Assembly: GCA_965223235.1 (NCBI GenBank) | Contig: CBDCVV010000007.1 | Coordinates: forward strand, 310,001 to 374,000 | Length of the DNA: 64,000 bases | Direction: 5' to 3' | From: UBA2589 sp965223235 | GTDB lineage: Bacteria; Gemmatimonadota; Gemmatimonadetes; Longimicrobiales; Gaopeijiaceae | Shown: in pieces, positions 34,687 through 43,765 of the stretch | Layout of the letters: each line of letters begins with the position of its first letter | Position numbering within the stretch: the first letter of the stretch is position 1 | Translations under genes and position numbers: made by a program | The notes under the pieces: model-generated | The model's input: the letters and a program-made list of their open reading frames with translations, nothing else | Told to the model about the DNA's origin: nothing | Databases searched by the model: none

Positions 34687-35646
34687 ATGAGACTCTTCCA
34701 AAAGGCCTCGTACCGCTTTATCGAGCAGCGGCAGAAAGCGTACGTCGTTTCCGCCATTGTCCTGGTCGTCGGTATCGCGGCCATGGGACGCAACGTCGCG
34801 ACCCTCGGAAGTTGGCAGAACTATGGCGTCGACTTCCTCGGCGGTTCCCTGGTGCAGGTGGCGTTCGATGTCCCCACGACTACGGGCGAGCTTAGGCAGG
34901 CGCTCGGAAACGATGCGGACATGCCCATCACTCAGTTCGGAGACGACGCCAGCGAGTTCGTGATCCGCGCTCCGCTCGCGGAGGACGCCTCGATCACCGA
35001 GGTCGCGACCAACCTCGAGAATCAGATCCGTACGAATCTTCCGAACAACCCGTTCGAGGTCCGGAGTACGGAGCTCGTTGGAGCGAAGGTCGGGGCTGAG
35101 CTGCAGCAGAAGGCCCTTATGGCGGTGCTCTTCTCCTTTGCACTGACTCTGATCTATCTGGCGTTCCGCTTCGAGCTCCGCTTCGGACTCGCGGCGGTGA
35201 TCGCCACGGCCCACGACATCCTGATCACGTTGGGCTTCCTTGCGCTCTTCCGGATCGAGATCGCGCTTCCGACGGTAGCAGCGATCCTCACGATCCTGGG
35301 GTACTCCCTGAACGATACGATTGTCGTCTTCGATCGCATTCGTGAGAACATGCGGATGAAGGGAGCCCGCAAGCGCGACCCGGTCGATCTCGTCAATCAG
35401 TCGATCAACGAGACGCTCCCGAGAACGGTTCTTACCTCGGGAACGACGCTCGTCGTGCTCCTCGCGCTCTTCGTCTTGGGCGGAGCGGTCATTCGAGACT
35501 TCACGATCGTGCTGATGCTCGGGGTGATCATCGGTACGTACTCCTCGATCTTCGTCGCTTCTCCGGCCCTCATCGAGATTCAGAAGCGGTGGGGGATGGG
35601 GACGTCCAAGGAGAAGAAGGCGCGGCCTCAACCCGCGACCGTGTGA
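34687..35646 (+). CDS. secF: Protein translocase subunit SecF
   Basis: 319 residues, partner of SecD. It has six transmembrane helices with the periplasmic domain between the first two (YGVDFLGGSLVQVAFD). The conserved segment ILGYSLNDTIVVFDRIRENMR is in the second half, followed by SINETLPRTVLTSGTTLVVLLALFVLGG. A basic C-terminal tail ends it (KEKKARPQPA). It begins seven bases after secD and its stop overlaps the tatD GTG (GTGA at 35643-35646), extending the operon into DNA repair and tRNA modification genes. Confidence 0.95.
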   Translation: MRLFQKASYRFIEQRQKAYVVSAIVLVVGIAAMGRNVATLGSWQNYGVDFLGGSLVQVAFDVPTTTGELRQALGNDADMPITQFGDDASEFVIRAPLAEDASITEVATNLENQIRTNLPNNPFEVRSTELVGAKVGAELQQKALMAVLFSFALTLIYLAFRFELRFGLAAVIATAHDILITLGFLALFRIEIALPTVAAILTILGYSLNDTIVVFDRIRENMRMKGARKRDPVDLVNQSINETLPRTVLTSGTTLVVLLALFVLGGAVIRDFTIVLMLGVIIGTYSSIFVASPALIEIQKRWGMGTSKEKKARPQPATV

Positions 35647-36429
35647 TCGAGGCGTTCGATTCTCACTGTCATTTGACCGCCGCCGCCTTCCGGGATGACC
35701 GGGAGGCGGTGTTGCGTAGGGCGTTCGACGCGGGCGTGACAAGGGTGGTCACGATCGCGTCGTCGGTGGACGATGCTCGGGCCGCCGTGGCACTCGCCAA
35801 CGCCTCGGCCCTTCAAGCAGAGGGCACGTCCGTGTGGGCCACGGCCGGGGTACACCCCCACGAGGTCGCGGGCGCGAACCCGACCGACGTCGAGGAGCTG
35901 GTCCGAGATCGCATCGGCCGAGGACCGGGTGGTGGCGATCGGAGAGACTGGCCTCGACTACTACTACGACAACAGCCCGCGAGCTCGTCAGCGGGAGCTC
36001 TTTGCCCAGCACCTCGAACTGGGTCATTCTCTCGACCTGCCTGTCGTCGTGCACGCTCGAGACGCTGACGAGGACGTGGCGGCCGCCCTCCGGTCGGCGC
36101 CGTCCGGGACGCGTGGAGTTCTGCATTGCTTCACCGGAGGGGTGCGAGCGTTCGAAGCGGCGATGGAGGCAGAGTGGTACGTCTCGTTCTCGGGTATCGC
36201 CACCTTCAAGTCGTTCGGCGCGGTCGACCTTCTCCGGAACGTCCCAGCCGACCGACTCTTGATCGAGACGGACAGTCCGTACCTCGCGCCGGTTCCACAT
36301 CGTGGAAAGCGAAACGAGCCGAGTCATGTCACCCACGTCGCAAGCAGCGTCGCCGGGCATCTCGGAGAGAGTGCCGATTCCGTCTGCGTCCGCACGACCG
36401 AGAACGCTAGACGCTTCTACCGGGTGTAG
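35643..36429 (+). CDS. tatD: TatD-family metal-dependent hydrolase/DNase, frameshifted in this sequence
   Basis: Starts at a GTG overlapping the secF stop. The first frame carries the metal-site DSHCHL and GVHPHE and runs to about 35903. The rest continues one base over: VVAIGETGLDYYYD, VVVHARDADED, VLHCFTGG, IETDSPYLAP and ENARRFYRV. The break falls at CC (35903-35904) in GTCCGAG; dropping one C gives VEELVEIASAEDRVVAIGETG and an intact 261-residue TatD with all metal ligands. Either a sequencing insertion or a recent inactivation. TatD proteins are 3'-5' nucleases or related hydrolases. mutL follows after ten bases. Confidence 0.88.
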
Positions 36430-36439
36430 TGGAGAAGGG

Positions 36440-38230
36440 ATGACTCGACGAATTCACGTACTCCCCGATGCGGTCGCCAACCAGATCGCCGCTGGCGAGG
36501 TGGTCGAGCGCCCCGCATCCGTAGTGAAGGAGTTGGTGGAGAACGCGCTCGACGCCCGTGCTACCCGAGTCGAAGTCGCGATCGAGCGTGGCGGAAAGCG
36601 GCGGATCAGAGTTTCGGACGACGGGATCGGGATGGGGCGCGAGGACGCGCTCCTCTCGTTCGACCGGCACGCCACGAGCAAGATCCGGGCAGCGGACGAC
36701 CTCCATGGTGTGGGAACGTTCGGCTTCAGAGGAGAGGCGATCCCCTCGATCGCCGCGGTCTCTCGCCTCACGCTCGAGAGCCACGATGGTGAGGGAGAAG
36801 TCGGAACCCGTATATCCGTGGCCGGTGGCCGTATCGACGCGGTCGAGGACCACCCACGACGGCGTGGTACGACCATCGAGGTCCGGAATCTCTTCTTCAA
36901 TGCGCCGGTTCGAGCGCGCTTTCTAAAGTCGGTACGTGCCGAGGTCCGGGCGGCTTCCGAGGTCGTCACCTCGCTCGCCCTCGCCAATCCGTCGGTGGCC
37001 TTTCGTCTCACCTCGGATGGTCGACCCCTCCTCGACCTCGCCGCGGCGAGCGATCCGGGAGAGCGAGTCGCTCAGATATGGGGATCGGAGCAGGGCGACA
37101 CCCTCGTGTTCCTTTCGGGGGCTCGGGGCGAGTATGGGGTGCGAGGACTCGTTCAACGCCCCGACGCCGCCAAACCCGGGATCCGCCGGAGTCATCTGTT
37201 CGTGAATGGGAGGCCCTTCCGGTCACCCGCGATGGTGCGGGCCGTCGAGCGAGGCTACCGGACCACGATCCCTCCAGGTACACGGCCTTGGATCTTCCTC
37301 TACATCGACCTCCCGGGTGACCAGGTCGACGTGAACGTGCATCCCGCCAAGGCCGAAGTACGGTTCCGGGATTCTTCGCGTGTCCAAGATCTGATTGAGG
37401 AGGCTGTGCGCCACACCTTGGGTGACGAGGAGAGTGCGGCGACGCTCGCGGAGCGCGGCGATGGGTCCGGCTTTTTGGCGCGCGACGCCGGGACTGGGCA
37501 CTCGTCGTACCGGGCCGAGCCCGCACTCCGCCCGAGAAAGGATGTCGAAGCGCAGATGGCGCTCTTCATGTCCGGTGCAGACCCAGAGGGCGGCTCCGCG
37601 GCCGAGGATGGAGCTTTACGCGACGCGGCGATCCCGGTAGCAGCACCGGGAGCAGGGCGACCACGACTCTGGCAGGCTCTCGATACGTACGTGCTCGTGG
37701 AGACCCGTGACGGGATCCTGATCGTGGATCAGCACTCCGCGCACGAGCGTATTCTCTTCCAGCGCCTAATGGACGGATTCGATACCGGAGGGCAGGAGAG
37801 CCAGCGCCTTCTCTTCCCGATGACGCTTCGCCTAACCGCGCCAGAGGTCGCGATCATCGAGGATTTGAGCGGCCTGCTTTCCAAAGCCGGCTTTGAAGTG
37901 GAGGGGTTCGGCGGCGATACAGTGATCGTCCACGCCGTCCCGAACCCCCATCGCTACTTCGATGCGGAACGCGCCTTCCGTGAGATGGTCCACGAGCTGA
38001 CGCACGGCTCCGACCTCGTGCGCGCTGCCAAGAATCAACACGAGCGGATCGCCATGACGTTCGCGTGTAAGGGCGCGATCAAAGCGGGTCAGAAGCTCTC
38101 CGAGGTGGAGATGCAGGAGCTCTTCGACCAGCTGTTCGCGACCGAGTTGCCCCACCACGATGTCCACGGACGGCCCACGATCGTGCGTCTCTCGGGTGGT
38201 GAGCTCGAGCGGAAATTCGGACGAACGTGA
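36440..38230 (+). CDS. mutL: DNA mismatch repair protein MutL
   Basis: 596 residues from the ATG at 36440 (GGAGAAGGG upstream; the frame is open to 36302). The N-terminal GHKL ATPase is clear: IAAGEVVERPASVVKELVENALDA, SDDGIGM, RHATSKI, TFGFRGEAIPSI, and later HLFVNGRPF and VDVNVHPAKAEVRF. A Pro/Gly/Ala-rich linker covers about 340-410. The dimerisation domain has DQHSAHERILFQ (near 430) and FACKGAIKAGQ, but the expected second Glu of the endonuclease motif is Gln, and the last metal motif reads VHGRP instead of CPHGRP. Nicking activity may therefore be reduced. The stop overlaps miaA (GTGA). Confidence 0.95.
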   Translation: MTRRIHVLPDAVANQIAAGEVVERPASVVKELVENALDARATRVEVAIERGGKRRIRVSDDGIGMGREDALLSFDRHATSKIRAADDLHGVGTFGFRGEAIPSIAAVSRLTLESHDGEGEVGTRISVAGGRIDAVEDHPRRRGTTIEVRNLFFNAPVRARFLKSVRAEVRAASEVVTSLALANPSVAFRLTSDGRPLLDLAAASDPGERVAQIWGSEQGDTLVFLSGARGEYGVRGLVQRPDAAKPGIRRSHLFVNGRPFRSPAMVRAVERGYRTTIPPGTRPWIFLYIDLPGDQVDVNVHPAKAEVRFRDSSRVQDLIEEAVRHTLGDEESAATLAERGDGSGFLARDAGTGHSSYRAEPALRPRKDVEAQMALFMSGADPEGGSAAEDGALRDAAIPVAAPGAGRPRLWQALDTYVLVETRDGILIVDQHSAHERILFQRLMDGFDTGGQESQRLLFPMTLRLTAPEVAIIEDLSGLLSKAGFEVEGFGGDTVIVHAVPNPHRYFDAERAFREMVHELTHGSDLVRAAKNQHERIAMTFACKGAIKAGQKLSEVEMQELFDQLFATELPHHDVHGRPTIVRLSGGELERKFGRT

Positions 38231-39171
38231 CGGAGAAGCCGCGCTTCATCGCGGTGACGGGGCCTACCGCCACCGGAAAAACGCAGCTGTCCCTTTCGAT
38301 CGCCCGAGAGCTGCCATGCGAGATCATCTCCATGGACTCCAGGCAGGTCTACCGGGGCATGGACATCGGCACGGACAAGGTGTCCCCCGATGTGCGCGCT
38401 CTCGTGCCGCACCATGGTTTGGACCTCATCGACCCCGGAGAGCGCTACTCCGCTGGAAAGTTCGCGCGTGACGCGCGTCGTTGGATGGAGGAGATCCGGG
38501 CGCGCGGGCGCATGCCGCTACTCGTCGGAGGTACTGGATTCTTCCTCAAAGCGGTCATGCACCCGCTCTTTGACGAGCCTTCACTGGATCCAGCACGCCA
38601 GGAGCGACTGCGAGCGTGGATGAGGGACCAACCTCGTGAGGCACTCGAGCGATACGTCCGAGCCCTCGATCCGGCGCGGGCTCCGATCGCCGTGGAAGGT
38701 GGTCCACAGCGTATGGGTCGGGCCATCGAGGTGGCGCTCCTGTCCGGCCGGCGCCTGTCTTGGTGGCATAGCTCGGCGCCGCCAATTGAGCCAGGGGTAC
38801 CCGGCGTGGTCATCGTCCTCGATCTTCCACCTGAGGTATCGGATGAACGCATCGAGGACCGAGTGCAAAGCATGGTAGACCGAGGGCTCGTCTCTGAAGT
38901 GCAAGCACTCCTCGACGCTGGCTACACGGATGGCGACCCAGGGATGACCGGAACTGGATATCGCGAGATCGCTCGCCACCTCCGGGGCGAATCGACACTC
39001 GCAGAGGCGATGGATGCGATCCGTGTGGCTACCCGTAGGTACGCACGCCGGCAGCGCACCTGGTGGCGACACCAGGTGGGGAGCGAAGCGATTCGGCTCG
39101 ATGCGAGCCTACCCATCGATGCACAACGAGCCCGAGTCATGGCAGCGGCATCCGAGGCGGGGATGCCATGA
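38227..39171 (+). CDS. miaA: tRNA dimethylallyltransferase
   Basis: 314 residues from a GTG overlapping the mutL stop. It transfers a dimethylallyl group to A37 of tRNAs reading UNN codons. Motifs: P-loop GPTATGKTQLSL, the catalytic-Asp region EIISMDSRQVYRGMDIGTDK, HHGLDLIDPGERYSAGKFA, VGGTGFFLKAV and GTGYREIARHLRGE, with the C-terminal ATRRYARRQRTWWR. Length is normal for MiaA. mutL-miaA adjacency is widespread. The stop overlaps the start of the bacillithiol glycosyltransferase (ATGA). Confidence 0.95.
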   Translation: MTEKPRFIAVTGPTATGKTQLSLSIARELPCEIISMDSRQVYRGMDIGTDKVSPDVRALVPHHGLDLIDPGERYSAGKFARDARRWMEEIRARGRMPLLVGGTGFFLKAVMHPLFDEPSLDPARQERLRAWMRDQPREALERYVRALDPARAPIAVEGGPQRMGRAIEVALLSGRRLSWWHSSAPPIEPGVPGVVIVLDLPPEVSDERIEDRVQSMVDRGLVSEVQALLDAGYTDGDPGMTGTGYREIARHLRGESTLAEAMDAIRVATRRYARRQRTWWRHQVGSEAIRLDASLPIDAQRARVMAAASEAGMP

Positions 39172-40296
39172 AGATCGGAATCACTTGCTATCCCACGTAC
39201 GGTGGGTCTGGGGCCGTCGCGACGGAGCTGGGCATCGCGCTCGCCGAACGGGGGCACGAAGTCCACTTCGTATCGTACGACCAGCCCTTTCGCCTTATGG
39301 GCTTTCACGAGAGGGTCTTCTTCCACGCGGTCGAGATGGCGGAGTATCCGCTCTTCGAGTACCCCCCATACGCGTTGGCCCTCGCCGTCGCGCTCCACGA
39401 CGCCGCCTTGAAGCATGAGCTCGACCTCGTGCACATGCACTATGCCATTCCTCACGCCGCATCGGCTCACCTAGCGAGGCAGATGTTGGAGGCGGAGCGC
39501 CCGCTCAAGATCGTCACGACGCTACACGGCACGGACATCACCCTCGTTGGCCAGCACCCTTCCTTCCACGCCATCACTCGCTTCTCGATCCTACAGTCCG
39601 ACGCCCTGACCGCGGTATCGAGGTATCTAAAGGACGAAACGGTCCGCGACTTTTCTGTACCGAGCGAACGGATCGAGGTGATCCCAAACTTCGTCGACAC
39701 CTCGATCTGGCGTCCCGACTTCGAGCCGTGTCATCGGAGCAAGCTGGCGCCCGCCGGAGAGAAGATCGTGATGCACGTCTCGAATTTCAGGGGAGTGAAG
39801 CGCGTCACCGATGTCGTCTCCGTCTTTGCGAAGATCCGGGCTGCCGTCCCCAGTCGCCTCGTGCTCGTGGGTGACGGCCCCGATCGAGCACGAGCAGCGC
39901 AGCAGGCTCGAGAGTTGGGCGTCGAGGATCACGTGCTATTCCTGGGAAAACACCAATCGGTCGAAGAGCTTCTCTCCTGCGCCGACCTTTTCCTCCTTGC
40001 TTCCGAGACCGAGTCCTTCGGTTTGGCTGCCCTCGAGGCTATGGCGTGCGGCGACACCGGTCGTGGCCACGGACACGGGCGGTCTGCCGGAGGTGGTGGA
40101 GGCCGGCGTTACGGGGTGTCTCGCACCTGTCGGAGACATCGATGCGATGGCCCACGCCGGAATCGAAGTGCTATCGGACGACGCGCTGCATCGACGGATG
40201 TCGGAGGCCGGCCTGGAGATCGCCCAGGGTCGCTTTTCGGCGAACGTGGTCGTCCCACAGTACGAGGCCTACTACCGGCAGGTATTGAACGGATGA
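39168..40296 (+). CDS. bshA: N-acetyl-alpha-D-glucosaminyl L-malate synthase (BshA-like), frameshifted in this sequence
   Basis: GT4 glycosyltransferase that starts bacillithiol synthesis by joining GlcNAc to L-malate. The ATG at 39168 overlaps the miaA stop. The N-terminal half has the BshA pattern MKIGITCYPTYGGSG, VHMHYAIPHAAS, TTLHGTDITLVGQHPSF and VIPNFVDTSIW. The GT4 motif ASETESFGLAALEAMACG is reached in one frame, and TPVVATDTGGLPEVVEAGV lies one base over. Removing one base near 40050-40053 restores a 375-residue enzyme. BshB and BshC are not in the window. The product would be a low-molecular-weight thiol precursor. Confidence 0.88.
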
Positions 40297-40318
40297 GAAC
40301 GCGAGCTGGAGGGACGCC

Positions 40319-41107
40319 ATGACTTGGCTTGAGTCGCTCTTCCTTGGCTTCGTGCAGGGAGCGACCGAGTTCCTTCCGGTGTCGAGTTCCGGACACCTGG
40401 TGATGAGTCAGGCCATCCTAGGGATCGACATTCCAGGGCTTCTCTTCGAGGTCGCCGTGCACGTCGCGACGCTCGTCTCGATCTTGCTCGTGTACCGTAG
40501 TCGAGTCGGAGGGCTCGCGGCGGGAGCTCTCCGTGGCGAGCGCGATGCGTGGGAGTACGTCGGACTCGTCGTGGTGGCGACCATTCCTGCAGCAGTAATC
40601 GGGATCCTGGCCAAAGATCAGATCGAGACGCTCTTCGACGACCCCCGGGCGCCCGGCTTCGCCCTACTGGTAACAGGGCTCGTGCTCTGGACGAGCCGAT
40701 ACGCGCTGGACCGAGGTGATCGGGACCGGCCCACGTGGGGGGCAGCTCTCCTGATCGGGATCGCCCAGGCGTTCGCCCTGGTACCGGGTATCTCCCGATC
40801 GGGGTCGACCGTGGTCGCGGCCATGTGGCTTGGACTCGAGGCACGTGAAGCGGCGGCGTTCTCCTTCCTCATGGCGGTACCCGCGATTGGTGGTGCCGCC
40901 GTACTCCAGCTCCTCGATCTCGATCCGGGGGGTGCGTCGGGGCTTCCATGGCTGGTCGTGCTCGCCGGTAGTGTTGCCGCCGGGGTCACCGGCGTCCTCG
41001 CGATCCGAACCTTTGTGGCCATGCTCGCGAATCGGTCGTTCCACCTCTTTGCCCCGTACTGCTGGGTGGTGGGAGCCGCCTATCTCGCCTTCCTCGCGCT
41101 ACGGTGA
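40319..41107 (+). CDS. uppP: Undecaprenyl-diphosphatase
   Basis: 262-residue polytopic membrane protein of the BacA/UppP family, which recycles undecaprenyl pyrophosphate for cell-wall synthesis and can confer bacitracin resistance. The diagnostic motifs are GATEFLPVSSSGHLVM near the N-terminus and LVPGISRSGSTVVAAMWLGL in the middle; hydrophobic helices fill the rest. It starts 22 bases after bshA, and the stop overlaps birA (GTGA). Confidence 0.95.
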   Translation: MTWLESLFLGFVQGATEFLPVSSSGHLVMSQAILGIDIPGLLFEVAVHVATLVSILLVYRSRVGGLAAGALRGERDAWEYVGLVVVATIPAAVIGILAKDQIETLFDDPRAPGFALLVTGLVLWTSRYALDRGDRDRPTWGAALLIGIAQAFALVPGISRSGSTVVAAMWLGLEAREAAAFSFLMAVPAIGGAAVLQLLDLDPGGASGLPWLVVLAGSVAAGVTGVLAIRTFVAMLANRSFHLFAPYCWVVGAAYLAFLALR

Positions 41108-41868
41108 CGGCGTCGCCAGAGCTCGCCCGTGAGCTCGGGGTACCTCTGGCGGAATGGTGGGAGACGATTGGGTCGACGAGCGACCGAGCAGCAGAGTTGG
41201 CCGCCGACGATTGCCCGCCCGGGACGGTCGTCCTTGCGAGGGAGCAGACTGCGGGGCGGGGGAGACGTGGGCGAGCTTGGTGTTCCGAAGCCGATCGTGG
41301 CGTCTGGCTTTCGTTGGTGCTTCGGGGCAGCGACGTCGACGCCCGACTGCCACTGGTGGTGGGGGTCGCCTGTGCCGTCGCCGTCGAAGATCACGGTGCG
41401 CGAGACGTCGAGATCAAATGGCCGAACGATCTGATGGTCGAAGGTCGGAAGCTCGGCGGGGTTCTGTGTGAGAGTCGGGCGGGGGGACTCATCGTAGGGA
41501 TCGGGGTGAATTTGCAGCGTCCCGCCCACGTACCCGATGGCTCGTGGGACCATGACGTCGTCGCGCTGGAAGAGCTCGCATACGCTTCCCGCGGAGAGAC
41601 CGACTTTTCGCTCGATCCGATCGACGTCACCCGCTCGATCGTGAAGCGGGTGCTCTCGGTGACGGGTGCCCCGACTCCGTGGTCCGATAGCTATCCCGAG
41701 CTTCAACACCGAGATGCACTCCGGGACCGCGCGTTGGTGTCTGAGACGGTGGGGGTCGGGGTAGGTCGGGGAATCGATCACAGCGGAGCTCTCGTTTTGG
41801 AGCGTGAAGACGGCTCGAGGGTACGGGTGGTCTCCGGGAGTGTCCGCCTCGCTCACGAAGTCGAGTAA
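41104..41868 (+). CDS. birA: Biotin--[acetyl-CoA-carboxylase] ligase (short form, no HTH)
   Basis: 254 residues from a GTG overlapping the uppP stop. It makes biotinyl-AMP and attaches biotin to the carboxyl carrier protein. Motifs: ETIGSTSDRAAELA, the biotin/ATP loop EQTAGRGRRGRAWCSEADRG, EIKWPNDLMVEGRKLGGVL and VGIGVNLQRP, with the C-terminal SH3-like part (IDHSGALVLEREDGSRVRV). The N-terminal DNA-binding domain of E. coli BirA is absent, so it should not be a repressor. coaX follows after ten bases. Confidence 0.93.
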   Translation: MTASPELARELGVPLAEWWETIGSTSDRAAELAADDCPPGTVVLAREQTAGRGRRGRAWCSEADRGVWLSLVLRGSDVDARLPLVVGVACAVAVEDHGARDVEIKWPNDLMVEGRKLGGVLCESRAGGLIVGIGVNLQRPAHVPDGSWDHDVVALEELAYASRGETDFSLDPIDVTRSIVKRVLSVTGAPTPWSDSYPELQHRDALRDRALVSETVGVGVGRGIDHSGALVLEREDGSRVRVVSGSVRLAHEVE

Positions 41869-41878
41869 GGAGTACGCC

Positions 41879-42655
41879 GTGCAGCTGGTCGTAGATGTCG
41901 GGAATACGGAGACTGTGGTTGGGATTGCCTCGGCCCCTACCGAGTTAGCCGCAGAGTGGCGCGTTTCGTCCTCCGTCCCTCGAACGGCCGATGAGATGAC
42001 CGCGCTCATCCGAGCATTCTTGGCGGGAGCGGACTTCGACGAGGGCCAATTGGTGAGGGGAGTGGTCGGCTCCGTTGTCCCTTCGGTCAACTACGTATGG
42101 GGAAAGACGATCCGCTCGATCACGGGTGCCGATGCCGTGGTGATTCGGCCTGACAGTCCTCTCCCCATTCGGTTGGAGGTCGAGGAGCCGCGGTCGGTAG
42201 GAGCCGATCGGATCGTCAACACGCTGGCGGCGCGGGAACTGTACGGACGCGACACGATCGCGGTCGACCTCGGCACGGCTACGACCTTTGACTGCATCAC
42301 GGAAGACGGCGTCTTTCTCGGCGGGGTGATCTCGCCTGGGCTCCGTGCGGGGTTGGAGTGGCTATCGGCACGCACGGCGAAGCTTCCTCGCGTCGAGCTC
42401 CAACCCCCCGAGGTGGTGATCGGCAAGCGCACGGAGACGTGCATTCAGAGTGGAGTGTTTTACCAAGCGGTCGAAGCCGTCGACGGTATCGTCCGTCGGA
42501 TCAAGGACGAATGGGGAAAACCCGATGCACTCGTGGTGGCCACGGGAGGCTTCGCCAACGCGGTCGGGCCCTACCTACGTACCGTAGACCGCGTCGAGCC
42601 CTTTCTGACGCTCTTCGGACTCGCCATGGCTGGTGAGCACCTAGCCGGCGACTAG
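41879..42655 (+). CDS. coaX: Type III pantothenate kinase
   Basis: 258 residues from a GTG at 41879, set by AAGGAG seven bases upstream and by the family N-terminus VVDVGNTETVVGI; the open frame upstream (from 41804) overlaps birA and is not used. Motifs of the ASKHA fold: DVGNT, GADRIVNTLAARELYG, VDLGTATTFDCIT, GGVISPGL and LPRVEL, with the C-terminal ATGGFANAVGPYL. It phosphorylates pantothenate in CoA synthesis and is insensitive to CoA feedback. birA-coaX order is common. It converges on the next gene with a shared CTAG stop (42652-42655). Confidence 0.95.
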   Translation: MQLVVDVGNTETVVGIASAPTELAAEWRVSSSVPRTADEMTALIRAFLAGADFDEGQLVRGVVGSVVPSVNYVWGKTIRSITGADAVVIRPDSPLPIRLEVEEPRSVGADRIVNTLAARELYGRDTIAVDLGTATTFDCITEDGVFLGGVISPGLRAGLEWLSARTAKLPRVELQPPEVVIGKRTETCIQSGVFYQAVEAVDGIVRRIKDEWGKPDALVVATGGFANAVGPYLRTVDRVEPFLTLFGLAMAGEHLAGD

Positions 42656-43608
42656 ATCGCCCGGAGTCGCCGCCACTCGCGCCGCACCCACGCGTTCGAG
42701 CCGGCTCCGAGATGAGCCGTCCGGGTGATCCGCATCACTTCCGCCCGCTCTAGCTTCACCTCCGTCTCGAAGACCGAGTCGTTCCCGGCGCTCAACCCAA
42801 CGGTTCGAGTTGCGAACAAGAGGGGCAAGAGGCAAAAGAGGCGGACACCCCACTCGCTCCTGGGCAATCCGACGACGTACTCCTCTGCCGCCTGGAGGTG
42901 GCGGTCGGCTTTGGAAGTCAGGAGGTCCAACGCCTTCAGGCGAGTCGGTCGGTCGAGGCCTCCCTGCATGCCATTCTTGATCCCATCCCCGCTTTGCCCG
43001 AGGAAGTCGGTCGGAATGAAGAGCCAGCCTCGCTCGGGGTCTTCGTGCAGCCCTCGGATGACGTTTACGGTCTGTAGCCCGAGCCCGAAGTCCCGTCCGA
43101 GGCGATCGAAGTGTGCTTTGCGATCTGCTACACGGGGGATCTCGGCCGCGAACAGGTCCGTGAGTAGATGGCCCACACGGCCGGCCACCTCGAACATGTA
43201 GTCGTCGAGGTCAGACTCCGAGGTGAATGCGGGTCCTGACTCGACCCAACGGGCCATCCCATGGGTAGACGCGACTACATGGGTGCGCACGTAGTCGTGG
43301 TGCTCGGCCGGTAGAGCTTTAAACGCTGCGAGAATCGACCCGACATCGCGTACGGCGTGCGCGTCGGGCAGAGGGTCGTCCGCCGCGATGTCGAGGGGAA
43401 GAGCAGCGGCCGACCCGGGCTCCCCCTCGTCACCTAGGATCGAAGCCCACCCGTTCAAGGCGGCGATCTTCTCGGTCGGAGACATCCGCTCGTTGTCTTC
43501 GAAGTAGTCCGAGACGCGGAGCAGGAGGTAGGCGACGGAGACGGAGCGGCGCAGCTTGCGGGGCAGTCGCCGAATACCGATGGCAAAGGTGCGGCTCGTG
43601 CGCTCCAC
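42652..43608 (-). CDS. Squalene/phytoene synthase-family prenyl transferase, 5' end disturbed
   Basis: 318 residues counted from a GTG at 43608, but protein-like sequence of the family continues upstream (DERLVRALVERTSRTFAIGI), so the annotated start is too late. Either a CTG at 43644 is the start, or the GGGGG at 43651-43655 has one base too many and the gene begins at a GTG at 43675. Asp-rich motifs are SDYFEDNE and VNVIRGLHEDPERGW, the two Mg-binding sites of head-to-head condensing enzymes. The expected product is squalene, dehydrosqualene or phytoene. No hopanoid or carotenoid genes are adjacent. Confidence 0.82.
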   Translation of the reverse strand: MERTSRTFAIGIRRLPRKLRRSVSVAYLLLRVSDYFEDNERMSPTEKIAALNGWASILGDEGEPGSAAALPLDIAADDPLPDAHAVRDVGSILAAFKALPAEHHDYVRTHVVASTHGMARWVESGPAFTSESDLDDYMFEVAGRVGHLLTDLFAAEIPRVADRKAHFDRLGRDFGLGLQTVNVIRGLHEDPERGWLFIPTDFLGQSGDGIKNGMQGGLDRPTRLKALDLLTSKADRHLQAAEEYVVGLPRSEWGVRLFCLLPLLFATRTVGLSAGNDSVFETEVKLERAEVMRITRTAHLGAGSNAWVRREWRRLRAI

Positions 43609-43765
43609 GAGGGCGCGAACGAGGCGCTCGTCGGTTCCGCTCAGGCTACTCCCCCGTCGTTTTGGCTTTGGTCACGGACGAAGATAGAAGGCGGGCGCAC
43701 GTTCTCCGAGGGACCTCGGGACGGCTTGGAGTGGTTCTACCCTTAGCACGAAGGAGGGTAAAGCG

